Position numbers and translations under genes: made by a program. From Plasmopara viticola (taxonomy: Eukaryota; Oomycota; Peronosporomycetes; Peronosporales; Peronosporaceae), in assembly GCA_001695595.3 (NCBI GenBank), contig MBPM02000088.1, positions 186,001 through 250,000 on the forward strand: DNA of 64,000 nt. Reading direction: 5' to 3'. Positions 47,801 through 60,300 of the stretch are shown one piece after another (position 1 is the first letter of the stretch; each line of letters opens with the position of its first letter). The notes beneath the pieces were generated by a model. The model saw only the letters and a list, made by a program, of their open reading frames with translations. It did not search any database and had not been told where the DNA came from.

Positions 47801-50800
47801 TGTGATGTAAAATCAAGGAGAAAGACGCCTTTACTGGGTCCTTGCGATCCAAAAACAAGGAGCATAATTTCTGATTGCTTTCGCGATTTTTGATGATTGA
47901 TCGGACCATTAATTTTCCGCTATCGACTAATTCAAATAATGCACTCAACGCGACTTGTTGCATTTGCTATCACCGATTGTTGGGTAGTTATAGACGTATG
48001 CGACTGCTCCTTGTGTAATCCAAGCATATGTATCGCTTATTTATGAAAGTATTGCACTAATAGTTCGTATACAGTGTTTTGTGTTGATCTTACTATGACT
48101 GGGCACACAACATCGCATATCTTTTTACAAGAATGACATGGCTATTACGTTTGATGTCGGAGTTTCACCAAAGCCTTCGTTTGTCTTTGCTTAATGTTTG
48201 TGCTGTAAATTTCAAACATGCTACTTTCATGTTTGAATGTGAGCGTCGAGAACTGCGAAAAGTACTGTGTGTCGTGGTCGTCAGATATTTTGTCGCGGGC
48301 ACTTTATCACAGAAGTTGTCTTCGCTGCTTGGTGTAGTCCTCAAACATGCTCATATTGCAACTCTCACTCCTCAGCTTTTTTTAAGACATTCGCTATACG
48401 ACAGTGGATGTAATGACCTCTTATCTTACACAGGAGTTAAAATATTAGATTAGTGTATATCTACGTTAGAGAGGCATACTTCAGGATAAAAATGGTATGT
48501 TGTGTTTAATTTCTAGGTGGACTAATTCTAACATTAGCCATTCACGATTCAAATCTAGTTTGGGAGGTTCATAGTGGGCGATCATTTAATTCCGATTGCA
48601 AAATTAATAGAGAGATTTACATTTGCGACGGACTAAAAATGCTTGATCTTGATTTCTTAATTGTCTGTGACTGAAGCACTTCCTCATACTCAGTGGACAA
48701 TAAGTGTATTTGCACAGTGGTAGCCATCGCAACCTTTTCTATATCCTGTAAGAATTTCGCTCTAAAATTGTCGAGCTGGTAGTCATTGAGCAATCTGGCA
48801 TTAAAAGCTCTTGTTTTTGCTGTATGACGGCGTAGAAAAAAACATGTTTGATGAAATTTATGTCAAACAAATAGCATTTGAATTAGTCCGGGTCACTTAC
48901 ATGGGCAACTAGTCTGGCGGTCTGTATCCTTTCTGTTTAATGCTCTTGATGAGATTCAAATGGGGTGGGTGTACGGGAACGTTTTGTAAATTATTCCATG
49001 ACTAGTTTGCAGGGCAGAATGTCAGACTTATGAAGGATCATAAATTTCCGGAAAGCACACAGCTTTCTCAGTAAAGTGAGCCTCTTTTGTCGTAGACTCT
49101 CAGCGATGATTTTATCGATATGTTGCTAGTTTTGGCATTGCCATAGCAACAGCACCAAAATGCTTAAAAACTAGAAAGTGCAAGCTTCCCTGGAGTGAAT
49201 TGGCAAGTACTTAGTTCCTTTCGTCCAATCAAATGTGATGCTATGAGCATGTAGGTCTCTACATAGTTTAGCGTCTGTTTTAACCGATTTCAACTCGATC
49301 AAGAGTCCAGAATATCCATATCGCCATCGCCCAGTGACTAATCGAGACACCGTCGACCAATACAGTATTCTCCTACACCAGACGTCCAGGATGGCCATGA
49401 AGTGGTACATCGGCAAGCTTGTCATTCATTCTTCGAACTGCTCTACGCCGGATGTGGTACACATATACTTTCACCATGTTTTTGATCCACCTGAAGACGA
49501 GTCGCCCTCGCAGGCTGAGGGTTTGCGTACAAGTAGCACAAACTGTTGATTAGCAACTAAGCTCAATAGTTTATTTCTACAAACTCAACAGGCATGGCCT
49601 CGAATATCCGCGTCTTTAACTTCACCATGCAAAAAAGCATGCCTCGGTAATATCTCGCTTGAAAAAACACTTTGCTGGAAGAGGCTTTAGCTTTCTCGCT
49701 TTGCGACGACTACGCTGTGACATGCACGTAAACCAAAGTTTTGGCATCAGGCAGCCATTCAATTAAGCCAGAACCCACGAAGATTTATTCTGTTTCTGCT
49801 TCAGGCACCTAGTACAAAAACAATATACCCTGGTCGACGCGGTGGTCGTGTTTAACCCGGTCAAGGTTGTAAACAGATTGAAGTGCACCAGCGCTTAAGC
49901 TAGCTCAGACGATAAGCATCTGAGCATTTCCGGACGGCTTGAGCAAATATAGGACATAGAAGCGAGATATCATGTGGACTGATTTTGGGAAATTAAGTTC
50001 TTATTGGAAGTCCAAATAATATTATTAAGGTAAACTCAATTGGCTTCCCTTCAAAAGGTGACTTGAGAAAAATTATCTAACTCCTGCATGCCAGTCACTT
50101 GAAGCAACATTTTTACTTTGGTAAGGAAGTGTATCACGACAAATGCGACTAAATGTCAGGGCTGTTTTGTAAGCAGCCATGAAGTACAAGCACAACAGAA
50201 GAATATTAAAATCATTTGTGCTTGACCTACGTCACGATCCCAAAGGATTGAAGGAAGCATTTAGACCTCGCCAGCCAAATGCACCGATATTGTGCTGGCC
50301 ACGCGTGCCTCGCAAAATTTTTGCCCGATCTGTTGAAAATGGTACCAATGAGTTTAGCACCAGGATGCTTTCTATAGTCTCAAAGAAAACCTATAGCAGA
50401 CGTGCGACAAAGTGTTGACGACGCTTCCGACCGTACCATTGGCCTTGCCCTATTCAATGCAATGAAACCAGCTATGAGCAAGTCCTCTAACTCAAATATA
50501 GTCTGCGACGGGCTGCCGATCGGACGTACATCATGGAAAAGTGGCTCTTGCCATAAAGTATGCACTTATATGTTTCGAGGCCGTAGGGAGCTTAAAAGAT
50601 CACAGGTCTATCTAGACGGCAATAAGTACGCGCTACTTGCCAATCAGAATATCGAGATGGCTGTCGTTATTCGCAAAATATAGTTTCCGCGCTGTATTTT
50701 ACTTCCACGCTAGATAAACCTTCGCCAGCTCGATGTAATTGCCTTTGCATTTTGCGCAAGCCGGACTTTATACTTAATATCGATCGCAAACCCCATGTAC

Positions 50801-52541
50801 CTGATTTGCATCATTAATGTGATTGTTTATACGCAGGTCGTTTCGTCGTCCCACAGATCAGATTGTTGTTCCACACCAGATCGGGTAAATGTCGGGGTCA
50901 AGCTCATACTTGAATCAGCTTAGATTAAGAGTGTGACCGGGCTTGATATGGGTACGATAGGAGCTACTCCTAATCTCCGTAAATTGCGTGTACCTTTTAT
51001 CTTGCCGATCTGCTTTTGCTTTAAGCTATGTTGCTTAACAATTTCACCGCCTTTACACCAACCTGTAATATTGGCATTCAGAAACTTGATCACTACACAC
51101 GAGACAATTGTAATATCAGCCCAAACACCATCATCGAGCGAAATGGTCTATGCTGATTGCCTTAATAGGCCTGGATCGATATGATCCCCCTTAACCATCG
51201 ACTTGATCTTGTATGAACTGGCATCGTGCACTAGATAAGCTGATATACAAATTAAGTGCACTGAACGTAAGCAGCAGTTTGTCTGCATCTTTTAATTGGA
51301 ATGACAGGCTCCCGATAGAGTGGGCGGACACCAATATCACGTGAGAGAATTCTCGCGTTACGTCATGACCAAAGAAATACCACTTCGAGAGCTCCCAGAA
51401 GATTGAGCGTCCACTTTGGCGAGACTTCCCTGGTGTTGTGTACGCTTTTAAATTGGCATCTTTGACAAGACTGTGCTTCCCACCGCAAGAATGGGATACG
51501 CAAAGGCCATAAAAAGAAGTGTCTGGTAACTCATGCGGCCACAATGTTCCCGAATTAGCGATTTTGCGAACCATAGGTCACAAGATAGCCGTCTACTGGT
51601 AGCTGATGACAAGTCTTTAGTCGAGCAAACATTTACCCAAGGAACCAATTATCTCGTACATCGCTGATGCCAGTGTTCTTTATTAGCAATTAAATTGTTT
51701 TTCGAAGACAAAGTGCGCTTATATTGGAGTGCCGCATATACCTGAGCACGGTAAGAATGACTCGTGTCTTGAAAGGGCTATTCGTAACAGACCCTAATGA
51801 TGACTATGTGCGGCCAGTTGGTTGTATTAGGGTCTGAAAGCTATATGGAATTTTGCGGGTCACTCATTACATTTGCTGAGTACGCCTTTGAGAAGCGGTA
51901 GAAGTCACGAAAGTATTTCCTGATGGGCAAAGGGTCTAAGGGAAAGATGTTGCCTGTATGGACTCAAAGAGCTCAAAGTCGTGATAGTGGAGAGCATAAT
52001 GAGGTGACACGAACCCAGTGTGCGTTACAGTGGCTGGTAGAAAATTGGACAAATTATGTTTAACAGCAATAAGATGGCATTATATAGTACTGAGAAACTC
52101 ACGGGAAGGCAATCAAAAATTTTACCTCTGATCGATGCAGATTGGTAAAAATTATTTTGCGAAATAGTTATTGTGACCCCACATGAGCTAGATTGGTAGC
52201 GCTCAAGCTACTTTCTCTTCCCATTTTTAGCTACAAAGTCTTCCTATAAAATTAATACTAAGTCTTGAAGCCAGACAGATAGCGAACTGCGAACATTATT
52301 AGCTTAAACAAGGCCGGAGACACTTTTCTTAAGGCAACAGCTAAAATACCCAGCCACAAAAAAATGCACTGAGATTCTGGCTCTTTCGAATCAAGCTACT
52401 TCTGTAAAATCCGCACGAGAAGTTTTCTACTATGTGCGCAAAGCAGATAGGCGTACTCCCGGCGCCATGGCCTATTTCACTTCATTTAGAGAATCTTTGT
52501 CAGACTTGTTATTCAGAAAGTGGGGAACCTCTTACTGGATG
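44867..52541. other. Gene-poor stretch between the synthetase copies, right part
   Basis: No gene recognised. A 13-bp hairpin with a TAT loop sits at 46992-47020 (one G-T pair). Protein-like but unassigned frames occur on the minus strand at 45143-44934 and on the plus strand at 49334-49549. Two adjacent plus-strand frames at 50179-50683 may be parts of one relic. Minus-strand frames at 51648-51191 carry a weak similarity to a copia pre-integrase segment (MSYQTLLFMA), which I do not consider firm. Confidence 0.35.
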
Positions 52542-52958
52542 TCAGTACTCTGTAACAAGTAAGTCGCTAAGCTCATTGCTGATTGAAACCTGCAGGAATT
52601 TTCGCATGGTCGGTGAGCTTGATGGCAGCTCTAGCACATTTTGATGACATCTTCGATTCGATCCGTTTTGAGATGTCCTAAGATTTTTTCGTGGCAACCG
52701 CGGGCAAAAAGCCAAGCGTGCGTGCGATAAAGAGCTCGTAGCTCCATATAAAGTCATGTACATGTTTCTTGTCGTGGCAGAGCTGCGATCCTTTAGCGCC
52801 TTGATTGTTCAATCGGCTCTTTGACGGGCTAGCTCCTTGTATAACGCCTCCCATTTAAAAGTATAGTCTTTAACGTGGACGAAACTGTTGGTGCAGATGT
52901 GGCCTTCAATGTAGACATTTTCTTTGGCGCACAAATTGTTTTGGTGTAAATACACCAT
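52542..52958 (-). pseudogene. Unassigned coding-like frame with one in-frame stop
   Basis: From an ATG at 52958 the minus strand is open for 139 codons except for one TGA after codon 49. The N-terminal part (KENVYIEGHICTNSFVHVKD, then KWEALYKELARQRA) and the segment after the stop (TIKALKDRSSATTRNMYMTL) read like one continuous protein. No family was recognised. It is most likely a relic with a nonsense mutation. Confidence 0.35.
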
Positions 52959-54560
52959 TGCATGCTAAAGCAATGCTTGGTATAATTTTCTTTCGTATTA
53001 AACTAAAGCATTGATTTTCCGATTTCGAGCTTTCTATAAAATTGAGTCTTGTTTTGTAAGAAAGAGCTTGATAACTCTTAATGGATGCGGCATGGTGGTT
53101 GAAGGCAATGTGAATGCTGAAAGAGGGTTAAATAGACAGTTAAACTGCATAGAAGTAATTTCGACTGAAGTTTGTGACGAGGTATACCTCAACTCAATTT
53201 GCTACCGCAAAATGCAGATAAGGAGCGTCGTCAGTCTTTGCTGCGATTTTTAATTCCCTAACATGCATATATAAGTATTGTGCACGAGGTACAACAGCTA
53301 CTTTAAGCGAGAAGACAGCGTTCAACACAAAGCACGCCTTTATATAACCACTCGTGACACTTATCCATACTCAAAGTGGCGTTATCATAACACGAGCGTG
53401 CAAACCGTATCAGCTGCAGCAGGCTAAAGTCAGCACATCTCCATATTGCTGGCCTAAACAGATGATTTATGTTATTGCACGGGATAAAATTCTCTCTAGG
53501 ACATCTAGAGTACTGCAGACAACGCTTCTTCTTTGTCCTTTTACTATTGGCACCACACTGGTTTTTATATTCTAATGCATGATGAAATAATTAATTTTTT
53601 CTTAAGATTACGCCCCTGCAAATGTAGCATAAGCGAAGTCTGTCGCCTATCAAGAATGAAATGGAAACATACACATTCATGAAGAAATCGGTCTTTCAAT
53701 TCCAGTATTTTGCATACTTCGATCCATTAAAAACTGGGTAAAGAACGATTGTTCACCGAATAATTGCATATCTTCTCGACATGTCCGCTATGGAGACTGC
53801 TGTACGGTGAAGCAGGTGCAATAGAATGAAGCAAAGTGCGGCCTTTTTTGTTGACAGGACAACTACTGACATGACAAATGAGTAGTCATCGTTTCGGATA
53901 ATGCACTTTCCTCGTGTACAACTCACTAAAAGGGTACTTCTTAGTATAAAGACGATTTGGCGTTGCATTACCAGGAGTCTACGATAGCACGCATATGCTA
54001 AATAGCACATGCAAAAGTTCATTCCCATGATTGAAGTATGCAACTTTTGTAGTGCGTTGTCCGGAAAAGGGTTGAACGTCACAGCAGTCACGACTATGAA
54101 AAGATAAACTACCAGAATCTTTACACTAGGACTACGCTGTGTCAGTGTGGGATGCTAGTAACTATTTGACCATATTTGGGCCGGATTCCTACCCCTCATT
54201 ATATAACTTTTTTTTGTTAGTGGGGTGTCATTTGCCACACACTCACTTTTGGAGTACAGGTTGGTAGAGCAGTCACACTTTTCGGGTAATTGCTCGTGCA
54301 CGTTAGTGATCTGCCTTACTTCGGGCCTTATGGGCTCAAAACGATATCTTTCAGTCCCGGGTCAAGCGACTAAACCTTTGAGCCAAAAAATTTTCCACCC
54401 GAGATGCGGCCAGGGTGGCAATTTTGGTCAAAAAGTTGACATACAGTATATATGTGAGATTTATGCAGCAACTACCATAGAATTGCAGTGCGGGAAAACA
54501 ACTACTTCTCGTTTTTAATTTAAAATTCGGCAACATTAAAACGCGCATTTATTTCCAAAA

Positions 54561-55099
54561 ATGATCCTCAACTTGGGCATCGTGAACGTGGTGCTCTTGC
54601 CGCCTGTGCTGCTACTGGTATCGGGTCTGGCACTATTTAACTTTCAAAATGTATTCCGCTTCCTAACTCTGGGTGCGTCATCCACGCGACTTCTGGCTTT
54701 GGCTCGAAACATTAACGATCCCGATGTTCTAAAGACCTCAAGCGCTACATGACGATCCCAGTTGTGCAAAGTCTTCGGCCTTGTGAGCCATGCTGCTGCA
54801 AATTTCATCTCTATTCAATTTATAATCTTGATAATGTGCTGGGGATCTTTCTGTAGATGCCGATAAATTGCGCTACGCTCTGGAACACGTGCTGGGTTTG
54901 TACAAAAGTCTTTTTTGCAACTAGGAAGGCTTAACTGTGGTTTGCATGTACAGGCAAGGCGTCGACTTTTAAGTTCAACATGTCACATGTGCTCATGATG
55001 ACAGTCGTAATTGAATTAATTGCCATCTACAATGCCATTCAAAAGAACAATCAACTGCAAGAGCAGCAGCTCAAAGTGCGCCGGACTAAGCGCGCATAA
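54561..55099 (+). CDS. Small spliced membrane protein of unknown family
   Basis: Proposed exons 54561-54672, 54857-54895 and 54954-55099 give 98 residues in a continuous frame. Intron 1 is 184 nt (GTGCGT/CTGTAG), long for this window. Intron 2 is 58 nt (GTTTGT/TACAG) with a CTTAAC branch-like site; an alternative donor at 54908 would give 46 nt and 102 residues. The N-terminus is a strong hydrophobic segment (residues about 8-28, VVLLPPVLLLVSGLALF). A second hydrophobic helix near the C-terminus (SHVLMMTVVIELIAIYNAI) precedes a Gln-rich and basic tail ending KVRRTKRA. That suggests a two-pass endomembrane protein. The unspliced first frame also reads as a 63-codon ORF. It converges on synthetase copy 2, whose stop is 173 bp away. 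Confidence 0.5.
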
Positions 55100-55215
55100 A
55101 CCAAGGCCATGATTGGACGAGTTTTCTCGACACTTTTTAGGAAAGCCTTTTTAACGTGCAATTGTTATAGGACAAAAATACTCTTTTTACTTAATTTCAA
55201 GGGCTAAAAACTAAG

Positions 55216-55241
55216 TGGCAACGTATCGATACAAAAGTGAC
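55216..55241 (-). other. Conserved 3' untranslated motif shared with synthetase copy 1
   Basis: Counterpart of 31808-31833, 31 nt beyond the stop codon of copy 2, with two transitions between the copies. Confidence 0.6.
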
Positions 55242-55272
55242 GAAATCAAGCAAGTCTGTCAAAGAGCAACGT

Positions 55273-57350
55273 TTAGACGTACATGCTCTCGATAATCGAT
55301 TCATTCTTCTCGTACACGACCTTGCGCTTGAGCTTGAGCGTGGGCGTCAACTCGTTCCCACCCACTGAGAATTCTTGGTCCAGCACAGTGTATTTGGCCA
55401 CATTCTGAGCACGCGACGTGGCGCGGACATTGGCTCGCTTCAAACCAGCGTCCAAGTAAGCCATGACCTTCTCATCCGCTTTCGCTTCCTTCACAGTCGT
55501 AGCTGCGCTGCCTATTTCCTTCATCACGTGGAGCGCTTTTTCGTCCAATGTGTCCGTAGGCTGACCATCCTTGTCTACCGTCACGCGCAATGTAAACAGA
55601 GCCGACAAGAACTTACGGCGATCGCCAATCACCATGACATTCGAGAGCAGCGGCAGCTCCTCTTTGATCGTATCTTCAATAATGACAGGCGGGACATTCT
55701 CGCCACCAGCAGTGACAATGAGCTCCTTTATACGGCCAGTAATTGTAATAAACCCGTCTTGATCGATCTTACCGCAGTCTCCCGAGTGCAGCCAGCCATC
55801 CTCATCAATAGTGTCTTTGGTTTGCTGCTCGCCCTTAAGATAGCCCATCATAATGTTACGTCCCGTAAAGGTTAACTCTTCCGTGTCAGGCACCACTCTC
55901 GTCTCTGCACCATCAATAGTACGACCACACGTGTTAATCTTCCAGATCCCTTGCATACTGCACGAATGAGGGCCACTCGATTCACTTTGACCAAAAAACT
56001 CGTAGATGGGTACATCCAACGAACCAAAGTACTCGACCACCTCCCTGCTAATCGGTGCTGCACCGCTAAAGCTAGCAATGCATTGGTCCAGACCCAGTGC
56101 TTCCTTCACACGCGAAAGAACGATGGCATTAGCAATGCCAAACCCGCACGGAGCACCGCCAGAGTTGCCATACTGTGCAAGCGCCGTCTTGCGAGCAGCC
56201 TTGGCCTTTGCCCACGTTGCAATCCGCTTCTTTACACCCGTCGTCTGGGCCCCAATCGCCCACATCTTCTCGGCAATCTTCTCCCACACACGAGGTACAG
56301 CAATGAAGATCGTTGGACGCACTTCCTTGAGCGTCACACCAAGCGAGCCCTTGAGAGCATCCGGCTGTGCAAAATAGAGCTGCGAGCCCTTACAAACTGG
56401 CAACCAAATGTCAATCAATTGCGCAGCAATGTGTGACATGGGCAGGTAGCTGATCAAGCGGTCGCCATTGTTTATATCGTGGTTGAATTGGCGCTTGATC
56501 ATGTCGACCACACCAAAAATTGTCCAAATGATATTGTCGTGGGAAAGCATCACGGCTTTCGGGTCGCCCGTTGTGCCGGACGTGTAGATGAGCGTGCAAC
56601 AATTGCCGGGTTTCTGAGAGTCCATGATGGTCCTAAGTGTCTCGTCGCTCACGTTTTTGCCAAGGCTCATGAAATCGTCAAACGCGTAGACAGGAACTCC
56701 GCTCTGGACTCCTTCGGGGACGACATCGTTCCACACCACAAGAGCCTTCAATTTGGGAAGGTTCTCTTGGATCGACAAGAACTTTTCAAGCTGTGCGACA
56801 CCGTCACACACGACGACAGCTGAGTCCGAGTGCTTGGCAATGTATTCGCAAGCATTTGGACTATTGGTCGTGTAGATGCCAGCGGCGACCCCACCGGCAA
56901 ATATGGCTCCCATATCGGCAATGACCCACTCGGGCGAGTTAAAGCCAATGATGCTCACGCTCTGGTACCGCTCCAGGCCTACGTGCAACAATGACTTGGC
57001 AAATTGACAACACTTGTCATAATACGTCTGAAAGGAGATTGGCGTCCTGTGCAACAGTATCCATTGGCGTTAAGTATTCCCAGATTCTCTCTAATTGCGT
57101 CTCAAGTACATACCACTGGCCGTCTTTATTAGATACAAACGAATTGGCCGATCCGTACTTCGACAGCGTGTTCCGGAAGGCTTCGGGAGCCGTCATGGCG
57201 GGGCGTGCACCATTGCCGGATTCCGCCATGCGAATCTTTACTTCCTCGTCAATTCTCCACGTCTGGAGATACAACAAGCACATATCAAAGCATTAGCCGC
57301 CACAGCATGAGATGAAGACGTTCGAAACGTACGGTGTACTTGGAAGCCAT
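55273..57350 (-). CDS. ACSBG: Bubblegum-type long-chain acyl-CoA synthetase, copy 2, three exons
   Basis: Exons 57350-57333, 57262-57114 and 57046-55273 give 646 residues, the same exon lengths as copy 1. Introns are 70 nt (GTACGT/CTCCAG) and 67 nt (GTATGT/GCACAG). All adenylation motifs are intact: YTSGTTGDPK, VPRVWEKI, GWLHSGD and GRIKELIVTAGGEN. I count about 37 differences from copy 1 over the 590 residues of exon 3 (roughly 94% identity), many conservative, but about 10 over the first 56 residues. It faces copy 1 across about 23.5 kb. The role is the same: acyl-CoA formation from long or very long fatty acids, most likely on the ER or a related membrane as in the family. Nothing suggests a pseudogene. 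Confidence 0.95.
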
Positions 57351-60300
57351 GGTTGATGCTCGCGATCTCTTTTTCGATGGCCTTTTGTGTTCAATGTCGC
57401 AAAAACGGCTTTGAGACTCGCGCGTCGATTGTTATTGATCCTACAGCCGATTGTCTTTATCTCTAGATTTGGAGGGAACAAGCACCTATTGCGGATATCT
57501 CCACGATGGATGTGATGCGTACGTGGCCGGGCCAGCGCTTGACGACACCTCTATCATTAAATTTCTGGTCTGAATATGCAACAGAAAAGATACGTCGATA
57601 AAGTGGGACAGAAGGTAGAAGCAACACGACAATACTGCTATGGTTCAAGTCGTGAAGATGAAAGGCAGTGATGATGTTGGTAATGTCAGCACCGGTACAT
57701 TTTATGTGGGCTTGTATATTACGTCTGCCGGCATGTCGAGAGTGTTTAAACGCTTAGCTATGGCTCGATCACACGCTTGTATCATGAAATCTAATGTACT
57801 TACTTAGCAGAGAAAAGCGATGGGGGCAAAAACAAAAAAAACAGCCAACTACTGTCTATCCCAATGTTGATTATGTCAAGTCCCAAGTGGGTATTTAAAA
57901 TCCAGCTCCCTTGTACCTGTACAATTCTTAGATGCACCCTAAGATCATTTCGTATGCAATCTAAGCAATTTAAAGCCCAAACTTTTTGTAAAGCCTGTCC
58001 CCGCCACCATTCAGCTTCTAGTTACTGTAGCAGTCATTACTTTCTAAGTAAATTATGCTACGTTTTAATTGATTCAAGAAGGCTTCTTTCCGATTTTATT
58101 CTTTGTGTCTTCACGCATAAACACCCGCACCACGTGCTAAACTCGATGACTGTCGCAGTTGAACAACGTTTAAGATGCATGTAAGCAGCAGAATTCAATG
58201 TGTGCGAAATTTGAGCAGCACCAAAAATTGTGGTTAAATCCATGGGCCGATTATACAGAACCCAAAATGAATACAGTACATGTACTGACCCACCCGTACA
58301 CCAATTCAATACGGAGCTAAATATTGTTCAACTCAGTAGATTTCGCAGAAAAGCACAGAAACGAAGCGACACCAGCTAATTTCTTGCATGAATGTCTGAA
58401 AAAGGGTAAATCTAAAGAGACGTGATGCCTTTGGCTGGTGCAAAACGCAGGCGCGCATCCACGCCTCAAGCTTACCAATGATACGGTCGTAACAAGTACA
58501 AACTGCGGCCGCCAGAACCACCATTATGTGTCCAGACGCCATCGGCTGAGTGTAACAAGTCGGTTTTAGATCGTGCATTACATTAAACGCTGGGTTCTCA
58601 AAAAGAGCCAGAAAGGGATGATTGCTCCTGGTGCACGATATAAATTCTTGTATTGGTACGCGAATTTAGATATTCGAAATGGTATCTGGAACGGATGAGA
58701 CCCCATTCTGCCTAACGGCTGCAAGTTTAGTCGCTTAAGAAGATTAAAGGTACTCTTGGTAGTACATTTTAGGCATTCTTTCGCCCACGTCAGTAATTTT
58801 CTGTCTGAACCCTTTTCCAAGGCTCCAGCTTGGGCTTTCCGCATGCGTCAGTTGCGCAGTTCGCGCTGTTTGAAAGACTTACTGAATTCTGTGAGCCCAT
58901 CCTGCTACCAAACAGCCAAAACTCATTTGCTCTACGAGACAACACAAGCTCCGGAGTTAGCGCCTATTGTGAGGATCGAGCAGGTGGAACCTGAGGCTTA
59001 AAATGTTGCAAGGATAAATACCAAAATCTTTTTTTCTGAATAGAGAGATACTAAGTCGGTCACAATCATAGATGTACAGATGCGCGTGCCTTGCACTCTG
59101 ACCGAGCTTTAAGCTGGTCGTTTACCCTTTACCTGAGTGTTTTGAACTCTGAGAGCACAAAGTGGGATTGCTGAGAGAGACACTTCTTCCGTCAAACTTT
59201 GAGCTTCGCTAGTGCTCACTTTTTTGTCTGTCAGTGAATAGGCGTGAAGTTTTATGATTGCAAGATGGAGAAATTAGCGGCTTCCATTACTGAGCGCCAC
59301 TCCCCGAAATAGTCAAGGTGATTGTATTCAAAAAAGATTTATGGGTTGGCTTGCCTCGCATAAAAAAAATAAGTGCCGGCAGCAATTATCAAAGCAGCGA
59401 CCTCAATCGCTCTTCGACAGAAGCGTATATATTGACAGGCTCTCTCCTCCAGAAAGCCGAGATTGAGAAGTTCCTCGTCCTGTAATAACCGGTGTAGCAT
59501 TCAGTGATTCGACTTCAGCATCAATGGTCTACGGTATTGCCCGGCAAAGTGCCATCCGCTACTTCGGCTGCACTAAGCAAGAGCACATGATTCGTGACAG
59601 CTATAAAGATGGAGGCCGCGCATTCCGAAGTAAGGAAAGCGCTATCTTCCTTTCGAGGCAAAAAGTATTGCTGGTGAAAGACTTCGTTCCTATAATAAGT
59701 GTAGCAAAATACACACCATAGTAGCTTTGCACCCGAAGAGCTTGGCAGAAAAATCAGAAAAGCTTGATGCTGGCGCGACATAAATCATTTCATGTTTCAA
59801 ATATGTGTAAGAGAACGAGGGTGAAATATTTTGATTTGAGTGTTTGTAATTCCGTCGCATCGAGGTTTTTGTGCGCTTGCAAGCAAATGAAATCAACGAG
59901 ATAAGAATGTCCGATGCTTTAAACACAGAAGCAAGTAATGTATTTGGTCCTGACTACGGAATAAACGTGCCTGTAAATACAAGCAGCATTAAGTCATTTC
60001 TTGTTCTCAAAATGGATAAGTTAGGCAGCGGGGTGCTCGTATTGACTGGCAAAGAAGTATTATAGATTCAAGACTTTCACGTCTGCGCAGCAGCAGTTGA
60101 TCCCGCTTTTAATGTGCGTATGGCCACTTCAAACAAATTGATATCCGGAACAATGCAAGAAATATTGAGGTACTCACACCTCTTCATCGTCGTTGTAATG
60201 TTTCAAAACAGCTACTTAAGTTCTGCTAACTGTCACCGCTACCAAAGACGCCATATAAACCACCTTTGTGTGTGTGACATAGTTTGCAGATGGATAGCAT

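Noticed and set aside
51191..51648. Possible copia pre-integrase/integrase fragment on the minus strand
   Set aside because: A short MSYQTLLFMA-like stretch and a CGGKHSLV segment recall copia elements, but the expected zinc-binding and catalytic residues could not be placed. BLASTX against copia pol would decide.
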